Numbered from the stretch's first letter, positions 27,459 through 36,537 are shown. The stretch: 64,000 nt of DNA from Candidatus Nanopelagicales bacterium (GCA_037045355.1 JBAOHO010000022.1:51228-115227), one strand, 5' to 3'. Translations and numbers: made by a program. Notes: generated by a model from the letters alone, not told the origin.

Positions 27459-28664
27459 ATGGCGACGCATCATCGAACTGATCGGTACCAACTGGACAGC
27501 GTCGCCGTGCACGCCGGCCGTGACGACCTGACCGAGCTGGGAGTCCACGCGCCGCCCATCGACTTGTCGACCACCGCGCCTCTGGGCAGCATCGACACCG
27601 GCGGCCTCGCCTACGAAACCCTCGCCACCGGACTGCCTCTGGCCGCGGGGGCATCGACGGTCTACCGGCGAGCGTGGAACGACACAGTCGCCCGATTCGA
27701 ACGTGCCGTTGCCGAACTCGAGCAGCCGGCCGACGCGGCCGACACCATCGAATCGGTGGCCTTCGCCAGTGGCATGGCTGCGCTGTCGGCTGTCCTACTG
27801 TCACGAGTGCACGTTGGACTTCCCCACATAGTCGCTGTTCGCCCGCTCTACGGCGGTACCGACCACCTCCTGGCCACGGGTGTGCTCGGTACTCGTGTGA
27901 CGTACGTCGACGCCGGGTCCGTGGCCGATGCGATCGAGCCTGAGACAGGCTTGGTGGTCGCCGAGACACCAGCGAACCCGACGCTCGAACTGCTCGACAT
28001 CGCTGACACCGTGGTGCAGGCAGGTGAGGTTCCGGTGCTCGTGGACAACACCTTCGCCACACCAGTCCTCCAGCGCCCCCTTGCGCTCGGTGCTGCGTTT
28101 GTCCTGCACAGCGCGACCAAGTACATCGGTGGTCATGGCGATGCAATGGGCGGCATCGTCGCCACGTCGAGCGACTACGCGAGGCAGCTGCGTCCGATCC
28201 GGACGATCACCGGGGCTGTGCTCGACCCGTGGTCCGCCTACCTGCTCCATCGTGGCCTGCCCACGCTTCCGCTGCGCATCCGCGCGCAGCAGGCCACCGC
28301 CGCTCGAATCGCCGATTGGCTCACCCAACAGACGGGGATCGCTCGCGTCCACTACCCGGGGCTGCCCGAATGTGACCCCAACGGTCTCGTGGGTTCTCAG
28401 ATGATCGGACCAGGCGCGATGGTCGCGTTCGAATTGGTCGGCGGTCTCGAAGCAGCCGAGAAGTTCTGCTCGATGCTCGACCTGTTCACCCACGCTGTGT
28501 CGCTGGGGGGAATCGATTCGCTCATTCAGAACCCGGCTGCCCTGACCCACAGACCTGTGACGGCGGAGGCCAAGCCCGGGGAAGGCCTGCTCCGCATTTC
28601 CGTTGGCCTGGAAGACGGCGACGACCTCATCGTGGATCTCGACCAAGGACTCAGCGTTGTCTGA
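27459..28664 (+). CDS. mdeA: Cys/Met metabolism PLP enzyme, methionine gamma-lyase/cystathionine gamma-lyase-like
   Basis: A 401-residue trans-sulfuration enzyme. The PLP lysine is Lys221 in HSATKYIGGHGDAMGG; DNTFATP at 196-202 and FASGMAALSAVLLS supply other cofactor contacts. The C-terminal SLGGIDSLIQNPAALTH and GLLRISVGLED blocks are typical. It shares an operon with an E1-type dehydrogenase and is divergent from an Lrp regulator, the layout of P. putida mdeRAB, where MdeA splits methionine to 2-oxobutyrate, ammonia and methanethiol. However, the methionine lyase cysteine (YGCT in that enzyme) is glycine here (PLYGGT, about 129-134). Cystathionine or homocysteine may therefore be the substrate, and the symbol is tentative. 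Confidence 0.75.
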   Translation: MATHHRTDRYQLDSVAVHAGRDDLTELGVHAPPIDLSTTAPLGSIDTGGLAYETLATGLPLAAGASTVYRRAWNDTVARFERAVAELEQPADAADTIESVAFASGMAALSAVLLSRVHVGLPHIVAVRPLYGGTDHLLATGVLGTRVTYVDAGSVADAIEPETGLVVAETPANPTLELLDIADTVVQAGEVPVLVDNTFATPVLQRPLALGAAFVLHSATKYIGGHGDAMGGIVATSSDYARQLRPIRTITGAVLDPWSAYLLHRGLPTLPLRIRAQQATAARIADWLTQQTGIARVHYPGLPECDPNGLVGSQMIGPGAMVAFELVGGLEAAEKFCSMLDLFTHAVSLGGIDSLIQNPAALTHRPVTAEAKPGEGLLRISVGLEDGDDLIVDLDQGLSVV

Positions 28665-31074
28665 CGTCGACACTTTGGAAAGCATCCAACGCCGCGTGCT
28701 GTGGCTGGCCGTGCGAATGATCGACCATGCGAACCGGGAACGTCCGCCCGGCGCTGTCAAGGTCGGTGGCCATCAGGCCTCGAGCGCATCACTGGTGGGC
28801 GTCATGACCGCGTTGTGGTTCGCTCACCTCAACGAAGCCGACAAGGTCAGCGTCAAGCCACATGCTTCACCGGTCCTGCACGCCATCAACTACCTCGGCG
28901 GTGGACTGGATCGCGACTACCTGACGACACTGCGATCGTTCGGCGGACTTCAGGCCTACCCCTCGCTGACCAAAGATCCCGATCGCATCGATTTCTCCAC
29001 CGGCTCCGTGGGCCTGGGACCGGCCGCTCCGCTGTTCGCCGCTGCAGCCCGCCGCTACGTCGACGCCCATTTCGGCGAACGTGAGCGATCGCGGTTCATC
29101 GCCATTCTCGGTGACGCCGAATTGGATGAGGGCAACGTCTGGGAGGCCGTCTCGGACCCCGCCAACACCGGTCTCGGCAACGTCATGTGGATCGTCGACT
29201 TCAACCGCCAGTCGCTCGACCGGGTCATCCCCGGCACCCGGATCGGGCAGTGGACTGCGCAGTTCCGAGCCGCCGGCTGGCATGTCGTCGAGGTCAAGTA
29301 CGGAAAGAGGCTTCAGCGAGCGTTCGCCATGCCGGGCGGTGAGCACCTTCGGAACTGGATCGACTACATGCCCAACGAGCAGTACCAGTCGGTGTTCGGA
29401 CTCGAGACCGCGGCCGCTCGGGCCCGGTTCCTCGAAGGGGCGCCCGCGGAAGTCGTGCAGTTGCTGTCCCCGCTGAGCGACCCGGACGCGGTCGCCCTCG
29501 TCACCGACCTCGGCGGGCATGACCTGCCGTCGCTGCTCGACGCCTACGCCTCCTGCGATGCACACACCGATAGCCCCAGTGTCGTGTTCGCCTACACGAT
29601 CAAGGGCTGGGGCCTTCCCATCGCCGGGAACCCCCGCAACCACTCGGCCCTGCTCGATGCCACCGCGATCGAGACACTCCGCGCCGGGGCAGGGGTGGAC
29701 CCGGACGATGAGTGGGCCCGATTCACGGACACCTCCCCGGAGGGGCGGTGGTGCGCCGAGCGCGGTCGGCTTTGGCGCCGCTCCCGGTTCACTTCGTCGC
29801 TCAGCGCCGTTGTTCCCACTTCCACCCGGAGGAGACCCGGCGCTGAGGTAGCGACCCAGGAGGCCTTCGGTCGGATCGTTTCGGACCTTTCCCGCGACGA
29901 GGACCTGCGCCCCTTCCTCGTCACGACCGCGCCGGACGTCGCCACCTCCACCAACCTCGGCGGATTCATCAACCGGGTCGGTGTCTTCACCCCGGGACCC
30001 CGGCGGTCGTGGACCGACGACGCCCTCGTGAAGTGGCGAGAAGGACCTTCCGGCCAACACATCGAACTGGGCATCAGCGAGATGAACCTGTTCATGATGC
30101 TCGGTGCGCTGGGCCGCTCCCGAGACCTCAACGACCAGCCGCTGATCCCGATCGGCACGGTGTATGACCCGTTCGTCTTGCGCGGACTTGACGCCCTCAT
30201 TCACGGCGCCTACTCCGGCTCCCGATTCATCGTCGCCGGCACCCCCTCCGGGGTCACGTTGGCACCGGAAGGTGGGGCGCACCAATCCACCATCACGGCC
30301 TCTGTCGGCACGGAGCTTCCCGGAACCGTCCTGCACGAACCGGCCTTTGCCTCAGCCCTCGACTGGCTGCTCTGCGACTCTGTCGCGCGCGTCGCGGGAC
30401 TGGCCACCGAAACCGCCCCGGATCTTCTCAGCGCCGAACTCGTCCAGTACTTCCGTCTCAGTACTCGCCCCATCGAGCAAGACGCCTTCGAATACGCGCG
30501 ACGTCGGCTCGGGGATGCCGTCATCCGGCGACAGGTCCTGGCGGGCGCGTATCGATTGGTCGACGGGCGTGGGAGCACACCGGATCTCGCTCGGCGCCAC
30601 GCCCCGGAGTGGGGTGCCCCGACGGTTCACCTCGTCGCCTGCGGAGCCGTGATGCCAGAGGTCCTGGCCGCTGCCGACGAACTCGCCCACGAGGGCGTTG
30701 TCGCCCATGTCGTGGACGTCACCTCTCCTGGGCGCCTGTTCCGCAGTTGGCAGCGCACCGTCCGGCAAGCTGTGCGAACGGCGACCACCCCGTCCCTCCC
30801 CGGATCTCTGCGCGCCGCCTTCCCCGAACCTGCACCCCTCGTGTCGATCCATGACGCTTCCTCGCACGCCCTGTCCTGGATCGGCTCCGCGTTGGGTGCC
30901 CCGCAAGTGGCCCTGGGTGTCGACGAGTTCGGTCAGTCCGGCACCATCCCGGACCTCTACCGCGCCCACGACCTCGACAGTGGTTCGATCGTCAACGGTG
31001 CCCTGGCGGCCCTGAGCCTGGGGGACTCGATCGGTGACCGCGGATGGCCCGAGAACCACCGATCCACGGCGTAG
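28657..31074 (+). CDS. mdeB: Homodimeric 2-oxoacid dehydrogenase E1-like protein, MdeB-like
   Basis: An 805-residue thiamine diphosphate enzyme like AceE (pyruvate dehydrogenase E1) and P. putida MdeB, which is thought to act on 2-oxobutyrate. TTG 28657 is chosen: AAGGA lies 7 nt upstream and the start overlaps the mdeA-like stop by 8 nt. The TPP/Mg motif reads GDAELDEGNVWE...VDFNRQS, close to the AceE form, with the HASPVLHAINYL start block and a transketolase-like middle domain (IELGISEMNLFMMLGALG). A C-terminal transketolase domain ends in DEFGQSGTIPDLYRAHDLD. No E2 or E3 gene is nearby, so it would have to borrow those of the main complex (inference). Confidence 0.75.
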   Translation: MSDVDTLESIQRRVLWLAVRMIDHANRERPPGAVKVGGHQASSASLVGVMTALWFAHLNEADKVSVKPHASPVLHAINYLGGGLDRDYLTTLRSFGGLQAYPSLTKDPDRIDFSTGSVGLGPAAPLFAAAARRYVDAHFGERERSRFIAILGDAELDEGNVWEAVSDPANTGLGNVMWIVDFNRQSLDRVIPGTRIGQWTAQFRAAGWHVVEVKYGKRLQRAFAMPGGEHLRNWIDYMPNEQYQSVFGLETAAARARFLEGAPAEVVQLLSPLSDPDAVALVTDLGGHDLPSLLDAYASCDAHTDSPSVVFAYTIKGWGLPIAGNPRNHSALLDATAIETLRAGAGVDPDDEWARFTDTSPEGRWCAERGRLWRRSRFTSSLSAVVPTSTRRRPGAEVATQEAFGRIVSDLSRDEDLRPFLVTTAPDVATSTNLGGFINRVGVFTPGPRRSWTDDALVKWREGPSGQHIELGISEMNLFMMLGALGRSRDLNDQPLIPIGTVYDPFVLRGLDALIHGAYSGSRFIVAGTPSGVTLAPEGGAHQSTITASVGTELPGTVLHEPAFASALDWLLCDSVARVAGLATETAPDLLSAELVQYFRLSTRPIEQDAFEYARRRLGDAVIRRQVLAGAYRLVDGRGSTPDLARRHAPEWGAPTVHLVACGAVMPEVLAAADELAHEGVVAHVVDVTSPGRLFRSWQRTVRQAVRTATTPSLPGSLRAAFPEPAPLVSIHDASSHALSWIGSALGAPQVALGVDEFGQSGTIPDLYRAHDLDSGSIVNGALAALSLGDSIGDRGWPENHRSTA

Positions 31075-31184
31075 CCGCCTTCCTCCTCGCCCGTACCTGA
31101 GCCCTGATGAGTGATTGCCCGGGCTATGCGGTGAGGACATGGACTGCGTCGCTGGTATTCCTCGGCTTCGGAGCCCAGACACCT

Positions 31185-31197
31185 CGGCGTATCAGGA
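31185..31197. repeat. 13-bp direct repeat, left copy
   Basis: CGGCGTATCAGGA occurs here and again at 31783-31795, bracketing the toxin-antitoxin pair. The left copy covers the antitoxin stop and the right copy covers the stop of the VWA protein gene. This could be a duplication left by insertion of the module, or chance. Confidence 0.45.
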
Positions 31198-31449
31198 AGC
31201 CAGGTACCGCTCAAGAGCCTCCCGAGCCAGCGCTGAAACGGTCTTTCCTTCCTCCTCAGCCCGTGCTTGAGCCTGCCTGCGCAAGGTCTCCGTCAGTCGA
31301 AACGTGACCTGGGGTGAGGGTGTGGCGTCGCCTGCCAGGGATGGGCGCCCCCTACCTGGCCGCAACTCGTATCCAACTTCGGCCTCGTCGGCCAACTCCT
31401 CTGACATCTCGTCGGTAATGACGGTGCCGCTTTTAGTCTTGGCGGGCAT
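31192..31449 (-). CDS. Ribbon-helix-helix-type antitoxin
   Basis: An 85-residue protein. ATG 31449 is chosen over one 5 codons upstream because GGAGGGG lies about 4 nt before it. The C-terminal 45 residues (PSPQVTFRLTETLRRQAQARAEEEGKTVSALAREALERYL) have the strand-helix-helix shape of CopG/RHH DNA-binding antitoxins. The N-terminal part is acidic (DEMSEELADEAEV) and may bind the toxin. It overlaps the preceding toxin gene by 17 nt. As in many modules it probably represses its own promoter. Confidence 0.7.
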   Translation of the reverse strand: MPAKTKSGTVITDEMSEELADEAEVGYELRPGRGRPSLAGDATPSPQVTFRLTETLRRQAQARAEEEGKTVSALAREALERYLAS

Positions 31450-31729
31450 TCTTCCCCTCCTCATACGCGGGTTGGTACTTGGCTCGGAGGTCCCTCGCGT
31501 GAATGCCGAGAAGTCCGCCGTCGTCCAGTTCCACTGCCATCACCTCCAGCGGTCGCCCGGTCTGGTCGTCGCCAAGGAACACCAGCCGATCATCTGGTTG
31601 TAGCGACCCGGTGGGCGCTGGCACTCGGTCGGTGAAGAACGGGTGTTTCACGACATGCCGGACCCGATCTTGTGCCGCCGCGCGGATTGCGCAAAGGCTA
31701 TGACCACCCCAAGGATTATTGCACGACAC
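31433..31729 (-). CDS. Putative toxin of a type II toxin-antitoxin pair
   Basis: A 98-residue protein from GTG 31729, with later starts possible since no good ribosome site is visible. It has the pattern of small actinobacterial proteins found next to RHH antitoxins: a basic helix (RVRHVVKHPFF), a strand RLVFLGDDQTGRPLEVMAVELDD and the ending GLLGIHARDLRAKYQPAYEEG, similar to BrnT-like or DUF4258-like RNase folds. The His/Arg/Lys set in the RAKY ending is common in these. The gene precedes its antitoxin and overlaps it by 17 nt. Toxicity and target are untested. Confidence 0.55.
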   Translation of the reverse strand: MSCNNPWGGHSLCAIRAAAQDRVRHVVKHPFFTDRVPAPTGSLQPDDRLVFLGDDQTGRPLEVMAVELDDGGLLGIHARDLRAKYQPAYEEGKNARQD

Positions 31730-31782
31730 AAATAGCGGGGTCCAGTCAACGGGGCTACGGATTGGCGTCCCGCGCGAGCAAG

Positions 31783-31795
31783 CGGCGTATCAGGA
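31783..31795. repeat. 13-bp direct repeat, right copy
   Basis: The second copy of CGGCGTATCAGGA (see 31185-31197). It spans the stop codon of the VWA protein gene. Confidence 0.45.
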
Positions 31796-32758
31796 GAGGC
31801 TCGGAGCCCACACCAGCGCCGCCACTGCGGCCAGCACAGCGAACAGCATGGCCAGCCCCGCCACCGCAGCCGATACCTCGGTCAATTCCTCGTCGTAGCC
31901 GATCGAGGTCCCGATGGTCTGGTAGACCGAATCAAGTTCGGCGGCGGACTCCGCGGTGAACGCCTGACCTCCGGTGACCTCAGAGATCGCCCGGAGCGCG
32001 TCCGCGTCACTGGGCACCGGAACGGCCTCGGAGCCGTCGAAGACGACGCCTTCGTCAGTGCCGAAGGCAATGGTCGAGATGGGAACCGACATGTCCTTGG
32101 CTCTGACCGCCTGCGCAGCTACGGCCTCCTCCGGGGTCAGATCGGCCGTTCCCAGGGTCGGGGTGCCGTCACTCATCAGCACGATGGCAGCGGGCGGGCG
32201 GGCGCCGTCGGCATCCGGGGGGACGGCTTCGATGGCGTCGAGCGACAGTTCCAGTCCGGAGCCGGTATCCGTCCCAGCACCCAAATCGATCGCGCCGATC
32301 GCGGCCAGCAGCGCTTGGCGGTCGGTGGTCGGGGACTGCGCCAACTGTGCCCGGGCGTCGAAAGTGACCAGGCCGACCTGAAACTCCGGAGGCAGTTCAG
32401 CGACGAAGGACCGGGCCGCGGCCTGAGCAGCAGCCAGCCGATTCGGAGTGATGTCGTCGGCTTCCATGGACCGGGAGGTGTCCATGGTCAGCATGATGGT
32501 GGCGCGTTCCTTGGGCACCAGCAGGGCCACCGCCGGTTGCGCGAACGCCAGCACACCCAGCACGATCGCGGTCAGCAGCCCCACCCAGGGCAAGTGACGC
32601 TGCCAACCGGACCGGCGCGGGACGATGGATGCCAGCAGGTCCGCGCTGCTGAACCGCGCAGCCACTGCGGGGCGACGCAGGGTACGCCAGACGTACACCG
32701 CGAGCAGGACCGCGGGGACGACGAGGAGCAACAGCCGCCAGGCCGAGAGGAACGTCAT
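31790..32758 (-). CDS. VWA domain membrane protein (BatA-like)
   Basis: A 322-residue protein with two N-terminal transmembrane helices (LLLLVVPAVLLAVYVW; WVGLLTAIVLGVLAFAQPAVALL), a von Willebrand A domain at about residues 85-290 and a C-terminal helix (AVAGLAMLFAVLAAVAALVWA). The MIDAS metal site is intact: DTSRSM, then a Thr in GTDTGSG and MSDGTPT. It overlaps the DUF58 gene by 4 nt and is the third gene of a MoxR-DUF58-VWA operon, a layout associated with metal-dependent protein assembly or envelope chaperoning. The client is unknown. Confidence 0.85.
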   Translation of the reverse strand: MTFLSAWRLLLLVVPAVLLAVYVWRTLRRPAVAARFSSADLLASIVPRRSGWQRHLPWVGLLTAIVLGVLAFAQPAVALLVPKERATIMLTMDTSRSMEADDITPNRLAAAQAAARSFVAELPPEFQVGLVTFDARAQLAQSPTTDRQALLAAIGAIDLGAGTDTGSGLELSLDAIEAVPPDADGARPPAAIVLMSDGTPTLGTADLTPEEAVAAQAVRAKDMSVPISTIAFGTDEGVVFDGSEAVPVPSDADALRAISEVTGGQAFTAESAAELDSVYQTIGTSIGYDEELTEVSAAVAGLAMLFAVLAAVAALVWAPSLS

Positions 32759-33717
32759 CGTCGGACACCTACCGCTCGGGGACGGCGGCGGCCGGTCGCG
32801 AATGCGACGACATCGGTCAGCCAGTCACGGTCGGTGGAGACATGCAGGTACTCGGCGCCGCTGGCGTGGATCGCGGACACGATCTGGTGGTGTCGCCGAT
32901 GCGCGGCCTCGGCGTACCGCTGGCGCAGGCGTGCCGAGCCGGTGTGAACGTGGACGGTACGGCCCGATTCAGGATCGACCACACCCAACATCCCGATGCT
33001 CGGCAACTCGAGTTCCCGCGGATCCGTCACGTGAACCGCGATCACCTGTTGGCGCAGCGCGAGTTGGCGCAGACTGCGCTGCCAGTGCGAACTGTCCAGG
33101 AAGTCCGAGACGACCACGACCTGGCCACGTCGGGGTTGAACTTGACGAAGAGCGGCGAGCGCAGCAGCGAGGTCGGCCCCCGCGTGTGGCGGCCCCTCGG
33201 CGCGGGGGGTGTCATACAGGGTCGCCAGTGCGCCGAGCATGGCACGGCGACCAGTTGCCGCCGGTCGCGAGTGCAGTCGGGTACCGCCGCAGGTGAGCAC
33301 CCCGAAGCGGTTGCCGGCGCGGGCCGTCAGCACGCCGAACGCAGCGGCCGTCCCGAGCACGACATCGCGCTTCTCCCGCAGTTGGGTCCCGAAGTCCAAA
33401 CTGCCGGAGCGGTCAGCCACCACCCACGTCTCGAGCTCTCGATCCGCTTCCGTGACCCGGACATGGGTCACGTGGGAACGTGCGGTGAGGTTCCAGTCGA
33501 TCAATCGGGCATCGTCCCCGGGCTGGTATTCGCGGGCCCCGGCCCGTTCACTGCCGGGCCCGTAGTCGGTGGTGTGGTGTTCGCCGGTGACGCGGCCATC
33601 GAGTCGGCGGACCACGTCGAGTTCCAGGCGGCGCAGGACAGCAGCCCGGCCGACATGGTCGCTGACCGGTTCCGACGATCCGTTGACCGTGTTCATCCAA
33701 CCGCCGAAATCGTTCAT
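32755..33717 (-). CDS. DUF58 domain-containing protein
   Basis: A 320-residue protein with the DUF58 core: REYQPGDDARLIDWNLTARSHVTHVRVTEADRELE, then VADRSGSLDFGT, a degenerate VWA-like site. ATG 33717 overlaps the moxR stop by 4 nt (ATGA). A 20-bp duplication (33691-33732) repeats the start region, so an equivalent ATG lies at 33696; the longer frame from 33750 is unlikely. DUF58 proteins accompany MoxR ATPases and probably deliver their clients. No membrane segment is obvious, unlike many family members. Confidence 0.8.
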   Translation of the reverse strand: MNDFGGWMNTVNGSSEPVSDHVGRAAVLRRLELDVVRRLDGRVTGEHHTTDYGPGSERAGAREYQPGDDARLIDWNLTARSHVTHVRVTEADRELETWVVADRSGSLDFGTQLREKRDVVLGTAAAFGVLTARAGNRFGVLTCGGTRLHSRPAATGRRAMLGALATLYDTPRAEGPPHAGADLAAALAALRQVQPRRGQVVVVSDFLDSSHWQRSLRQLALRQQVIAVHVTDPRELELPSIGMLGVVDPESGRTVHVHTGSARLRQRYAEAAHRRHHQIVSAIHASGAEYLHVSTDRDWLTDVVAFATGRRRPRAVGVRR

Positions 33718-34760
33718 CCAACCGCCGAGGTCGGCGCCACACCTCCCCATGCCACATCGCCACCGGGCACGACAGCGGGGGCCGGGACGTGACCCAGCAC
33801 CCGCGCCACGACTTGGTCGACGGCCACACCATCGGCGAGCGCCTCGTACGTGAGCAGAACGCGGTGGCGCAGGACTTCGGGCGCTACGTCATAGATGTCA
33901 CGAGGGACCAGGAACCGCCGGCCGCGGATGACGGCGAGCGCCCGTCCTGCGGCCAACAGTCCGAGGGTCCCGCGCGGACTCGCTCCCAGTTCGATCAGCG
34001 GACCCAGGTCCGGTAGCCCCCAGCGGACCGGATCCCGGGTGGTCATCACCAGGCGGACGGCATAGTCACGCACGGCCTCGTGGGTGAAGACCTGGTTCGC
34101 CTCTGACTGCAGTTGCAGCAGTTGCTCGGTGTTGAGGACTTGGCGGGGAGTGGGGGCGGACACGCTCATCCGTTCCGCGATCCTCGTCTCCTCCTCGTAG
34201 GTGGGATGGTGCACCACCACCTGCATGAGGAACCGGTCCCGCTGCGCCTCAGGAAGCGCGTAGACGCCCTCTGACTCGATCGGGTTTTGAGTGGCCAGCA
34301 CGAGGAACGGCGACGGTACCCGACGAGTCTGCCCCGCGATGGACACCTGCCGTTCGGCCATGACCTCCAGAAGCGCGGACTGCACCTTGGCCGGTGCGCG
34401 GTTGATCTCGTCCGCGAGCACGATGTTGGCGAACACCGCGCCCCATTCGATGTCGAACTCCTCTCGGGACGGCCGCCAGATCCGGGTGCCCACCACGTCG
34501 GCCGGGACCAGATCCGGCGTGAACTGCAGCCGCGAGAAGTCCCCACCCACAACTCGAGCCATGGTGGACACCATCAGTGTCTTGGCCAGTCCTGGAACAC
34601 CTTCGATCAGGCAGTGGCCGTTTGCCAGCAGCCCGATGAACGCCCGCTCGACCATCCGGTCCTGTCCGACGACGACGCTGCGGACCTGGGCGATGGCGTC
34701 GTTCAACTGATCCGTCAGGATCGGCTGACCAACGCCGGGTGCACTCGCGGTCGGTTCCAT
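33714..34760 (-). CDS. MoxR-family AAA ATPase
   Basis: A 348-residue AAA+ chaperone. ATG 34760 is chosen for its GAGGAG ribosome site; a start 22 codons upstream gives an odd Cys/Trp-rich leader. Walker A reads GVPGLAKTL (the MoxR variant), Walker B VLADEINRA, sensor 1 ATQNP, and the arginine-finger region GVYALPEAQRDRF. It heads the operon with DUF58 and VWA genes. A 215-nt divergent promoter region separates it from the DUF2510 gene. Confidence 0.9.
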   Translation of the reverse strand: MEPTASAPGVGQPILTDQLNDAIAQVRSVVVGQDRMVERAFIGLLANGHCLIEGVPGLAKTLMVSTMARVVGGDFSRLQFTPDLVPADVVGTRIWRPSREEFDIEWGAVFANIVLADEINRAPAKVQSALLEVMAERQVSIAGQTRRVPSPFLVLATQNPIESEGVYALPEAQRDRFLMQVVVHHPTYEEETRIAERMSVSAPTPRQVLNTEQLLQLQSEANQVFTHEAVRDYAVRLVMTTRDPVRWGLPDLGPLIELGASPRGTLGLLAAGRALAVIRGRRFLVPRDIYDVAPEVLRHRVLLTYEALADGVAVDQVVARVLGHVPAPAVVPGGDVAWGGVAPTSAVG

Positions 34761-34975
34761 GACAGTCTCCTCGCACCATGCGCTGCGCTCCAGGAGGGTG
34801 GGAGCTCCAGGACGAATGTGCCACACATCTGTAAGGGAGACACAAAGACACTGTTCGGGGACGATGAGGTCTTCGCGGTGTTTCCAGTGCCGCGCTGGGG
34901 ACCTCCCTGTAGTCCGCGGTTTCGCACAGCGTCAAGTCGTGATGAGATGAGAGCCGCCGGCGCAAGGAGGTCGAC

Positions 34976-36157
34976 GTGGGGACCACACCAGGTTCGAGCA
35001 TGACCGCCGGCTGGTATCCGGACCCTTGGTACAGCGGCCAGTACCGTTTCTGGTCGGGAAGCGGTTGGACAGCCGATACCTTCACGGATCTCAGCGGCTC
35101 GGCGGTCACCGCCACGCCGTTCGCCCTGACGTACGGCCCCCCGCCGTCCGAGCCTGCCAACCCGTCCCCGCCACCGCCTGCCTGGCACTTCCGCCCACAG
35201 GCTGGGACCGCCCCACCGGCTCCCGCCCCGGTCACGGCGACAACGGCCGCCGCCAACCGTACTCCGCTGTGGATCGCCGCCGCCGTCGTGGCCTTCCTCG
35301 TGGTGTTGGGCGCTGGGGTGGCGCTCGTGAGAATGGACTCGGGGACAACCCCGCGCGCGACATCGACATCGTCGCAGTCCCCGCGCCCCAGCCCGTCCCC
35401 GGAAGCCACCGATCCGACGGATCCAACGACACCCTCCCCGCTGGCCCCTTCCCAGCCGGGGCCTTCCGGCAGCGCCGCCCCCTCACCGCCCGGGCAGTCG
35501 ATCGAGGCCACGTTGGCCAACCTGGTCGTGCGCCAGCAGGATGTCCCCAACCGGTTCACGGTCGCACCGATCCCGGGGGGACGGTCAGTTGCCGGAGGTC
35601 CCACCTTGGACCTGTGTGGGGGGGACTACCCCAGCGAGGATCTTCGGGTGGGGCGCCTACAGGTCGCGGCGAAGGACCGACAAGGCACGACGACCCTCAG
35701 TACCGAGGCCGTCCAGTACGAATCCGATGCGGCCACCGCGCAGGCGTTCGCGGAGGTCCGCAGCAGCACGGCGGACTGTCAGTTCGACGTGAGCATGGAC
35801 CTGTCGCAGGGCACGATCACTTCATCATCGATCACCGCGGATATCGATCGCTCCTGGCAGCGAACGGCCGGCGTGGACCGCCTCGCCTACCGCGTCAACG
35901 AGACCGAGCAGCTGTCCGGAGAGGAGTCGTCGACCGTTGTCGTCTACCTCAAGCGCGGACCGCTGTTCATCGGCTTGTACTTCCCCGAACCCGGTGGTCG
36001 CCAAATGCCCGTCGAAGGGCGTGACCGCATCCCGACGATCGTGAAGCTGTTCGAAGAACGCCTGCTGAACACTCCACCGGGGTCGTCCTCCGAGACCGAC
36101 CGCGGCGGCACCGGCGGGGGAGGCCAAGGCGACGCTGGCGGCGGAGTCGGCGCGTAG
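34976..36157 (+). CDS. DUF2510 membrane protein with extracytoplasmic sensor-like domain
   Basis: A 393-residue protein from GTG 34976, with AAGGAGG 5 nt upstream. Residues 9-40 are the DUF2510 WYPDP...RFWSGSGW module. A Pro-rich stretch, one transmembrane helix at about 100-120 (PLWIAAAVVAFLVVLGAGVALV) and a second Pro/Ser/Thr-rich linker follow. The external domain (about 180-360) has paired cysteines (LDLCGGDYP, STADCQFD) and resembles PknH-type sensor or lipoprotein LpqH-like folds. The tail is Gly-rich. It is divergent from moxR. The ligand is unknown. Confidence 0.65.
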   Translation: MGTTPGSSMTAGWYPDPWYSGQYRFWSGSGWTADTFTDLSGSAVTATPFALTYGPPPSEPANPSPPPPAWHFRPQAGTAPPAPAPVTATTAAANRTPLWIAAAVVAFLVVLGAGVALVRMDSGTTPRATSTSSQSPRPSPSPEATDPTDPTTPSPLAPSQPGPSGSAAPSPPGQSIEATLANLVVRQQDVPNRFTVAPIPGGRSVAGGPTLDLCGGDYPSEDLRVGRLQVAAKDRQGTTTLSTEAVQYESDAATAQAFAEVRSSTADCQFDVSMDLSQGTITSSSITADIDRSWQRTAGVDRLAYRVNETEQLSGEESSTVVVYLKRGPLFIGLYFPEPGGRQMPVEGRDRIPTIVKLFEERLLNTPPGSSSETDRGGTGGGGQGDAGGGVGA

Positions 36158-36213
36158 TCCACAGCCGTCTCAGCCTCCCGGGTGCCGACCGCGTCACGCA
36201 GTAGCCTGCCGGT

Positions 36214-36522
36214 ATGGCTGACTACGGTGCCGAGCAACACATCAATGTCCACGTTCCCGCAGATGCACGCGGTGGGGTGTGGGCGAACTTCGCGGCAGTT
36301 GCCCACAGTCCTTACGAGTTCACGTTGGACTTCGTGCGCATGGAGTACGCCAACGAGACCGACACCGAACTGCCGGGGGTGCTGGTCGCCCGGGTGAACC
36401 TGTCGCCGCTGCTGGTCACCCAGCTCATCGACGCGCTGCAGGAGAACTGGGAGCGTTACGCCGACAAGGCGCTGTCGCGCAACCTGGGCGAACCGGGCAA
36501 CGGCGAGGAGTCGGAGTGGTGA
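36214..36522 (+). CDS. DUF3467 domain-containing protein
   Basis: A 102-residue cytoplasmic protein that matches DUF3467: GVWANFAAVAHSPYEFTLDFVRMEYA, then ARVNLSPLLVTQLIDALQENWERY. The family is short and widespread and has no established function. It is convergent with the downstream MprF-like gene, with 15 nt between the stops. The length is normal. Confidence 0.8.
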   Translation: MADYGAEQHINVHVPADARGGVWANFAAVAHSPYEFTLDFVRMEYANETDTELPGVLVARVNLSPLLVTQLIDALQENWERYADKALSRNLGEPGNGEESEW

Positions 36523-36537
36523 GTGGGCGCCGCCCGT

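Noticed and set aside
31185..31795. Insertion sequence or transposon flanked by target duplications
   Set aside because: No transposase or terminal inverted repeats are present between the 13-bp repeats; only a toxin-antitoxin pair.
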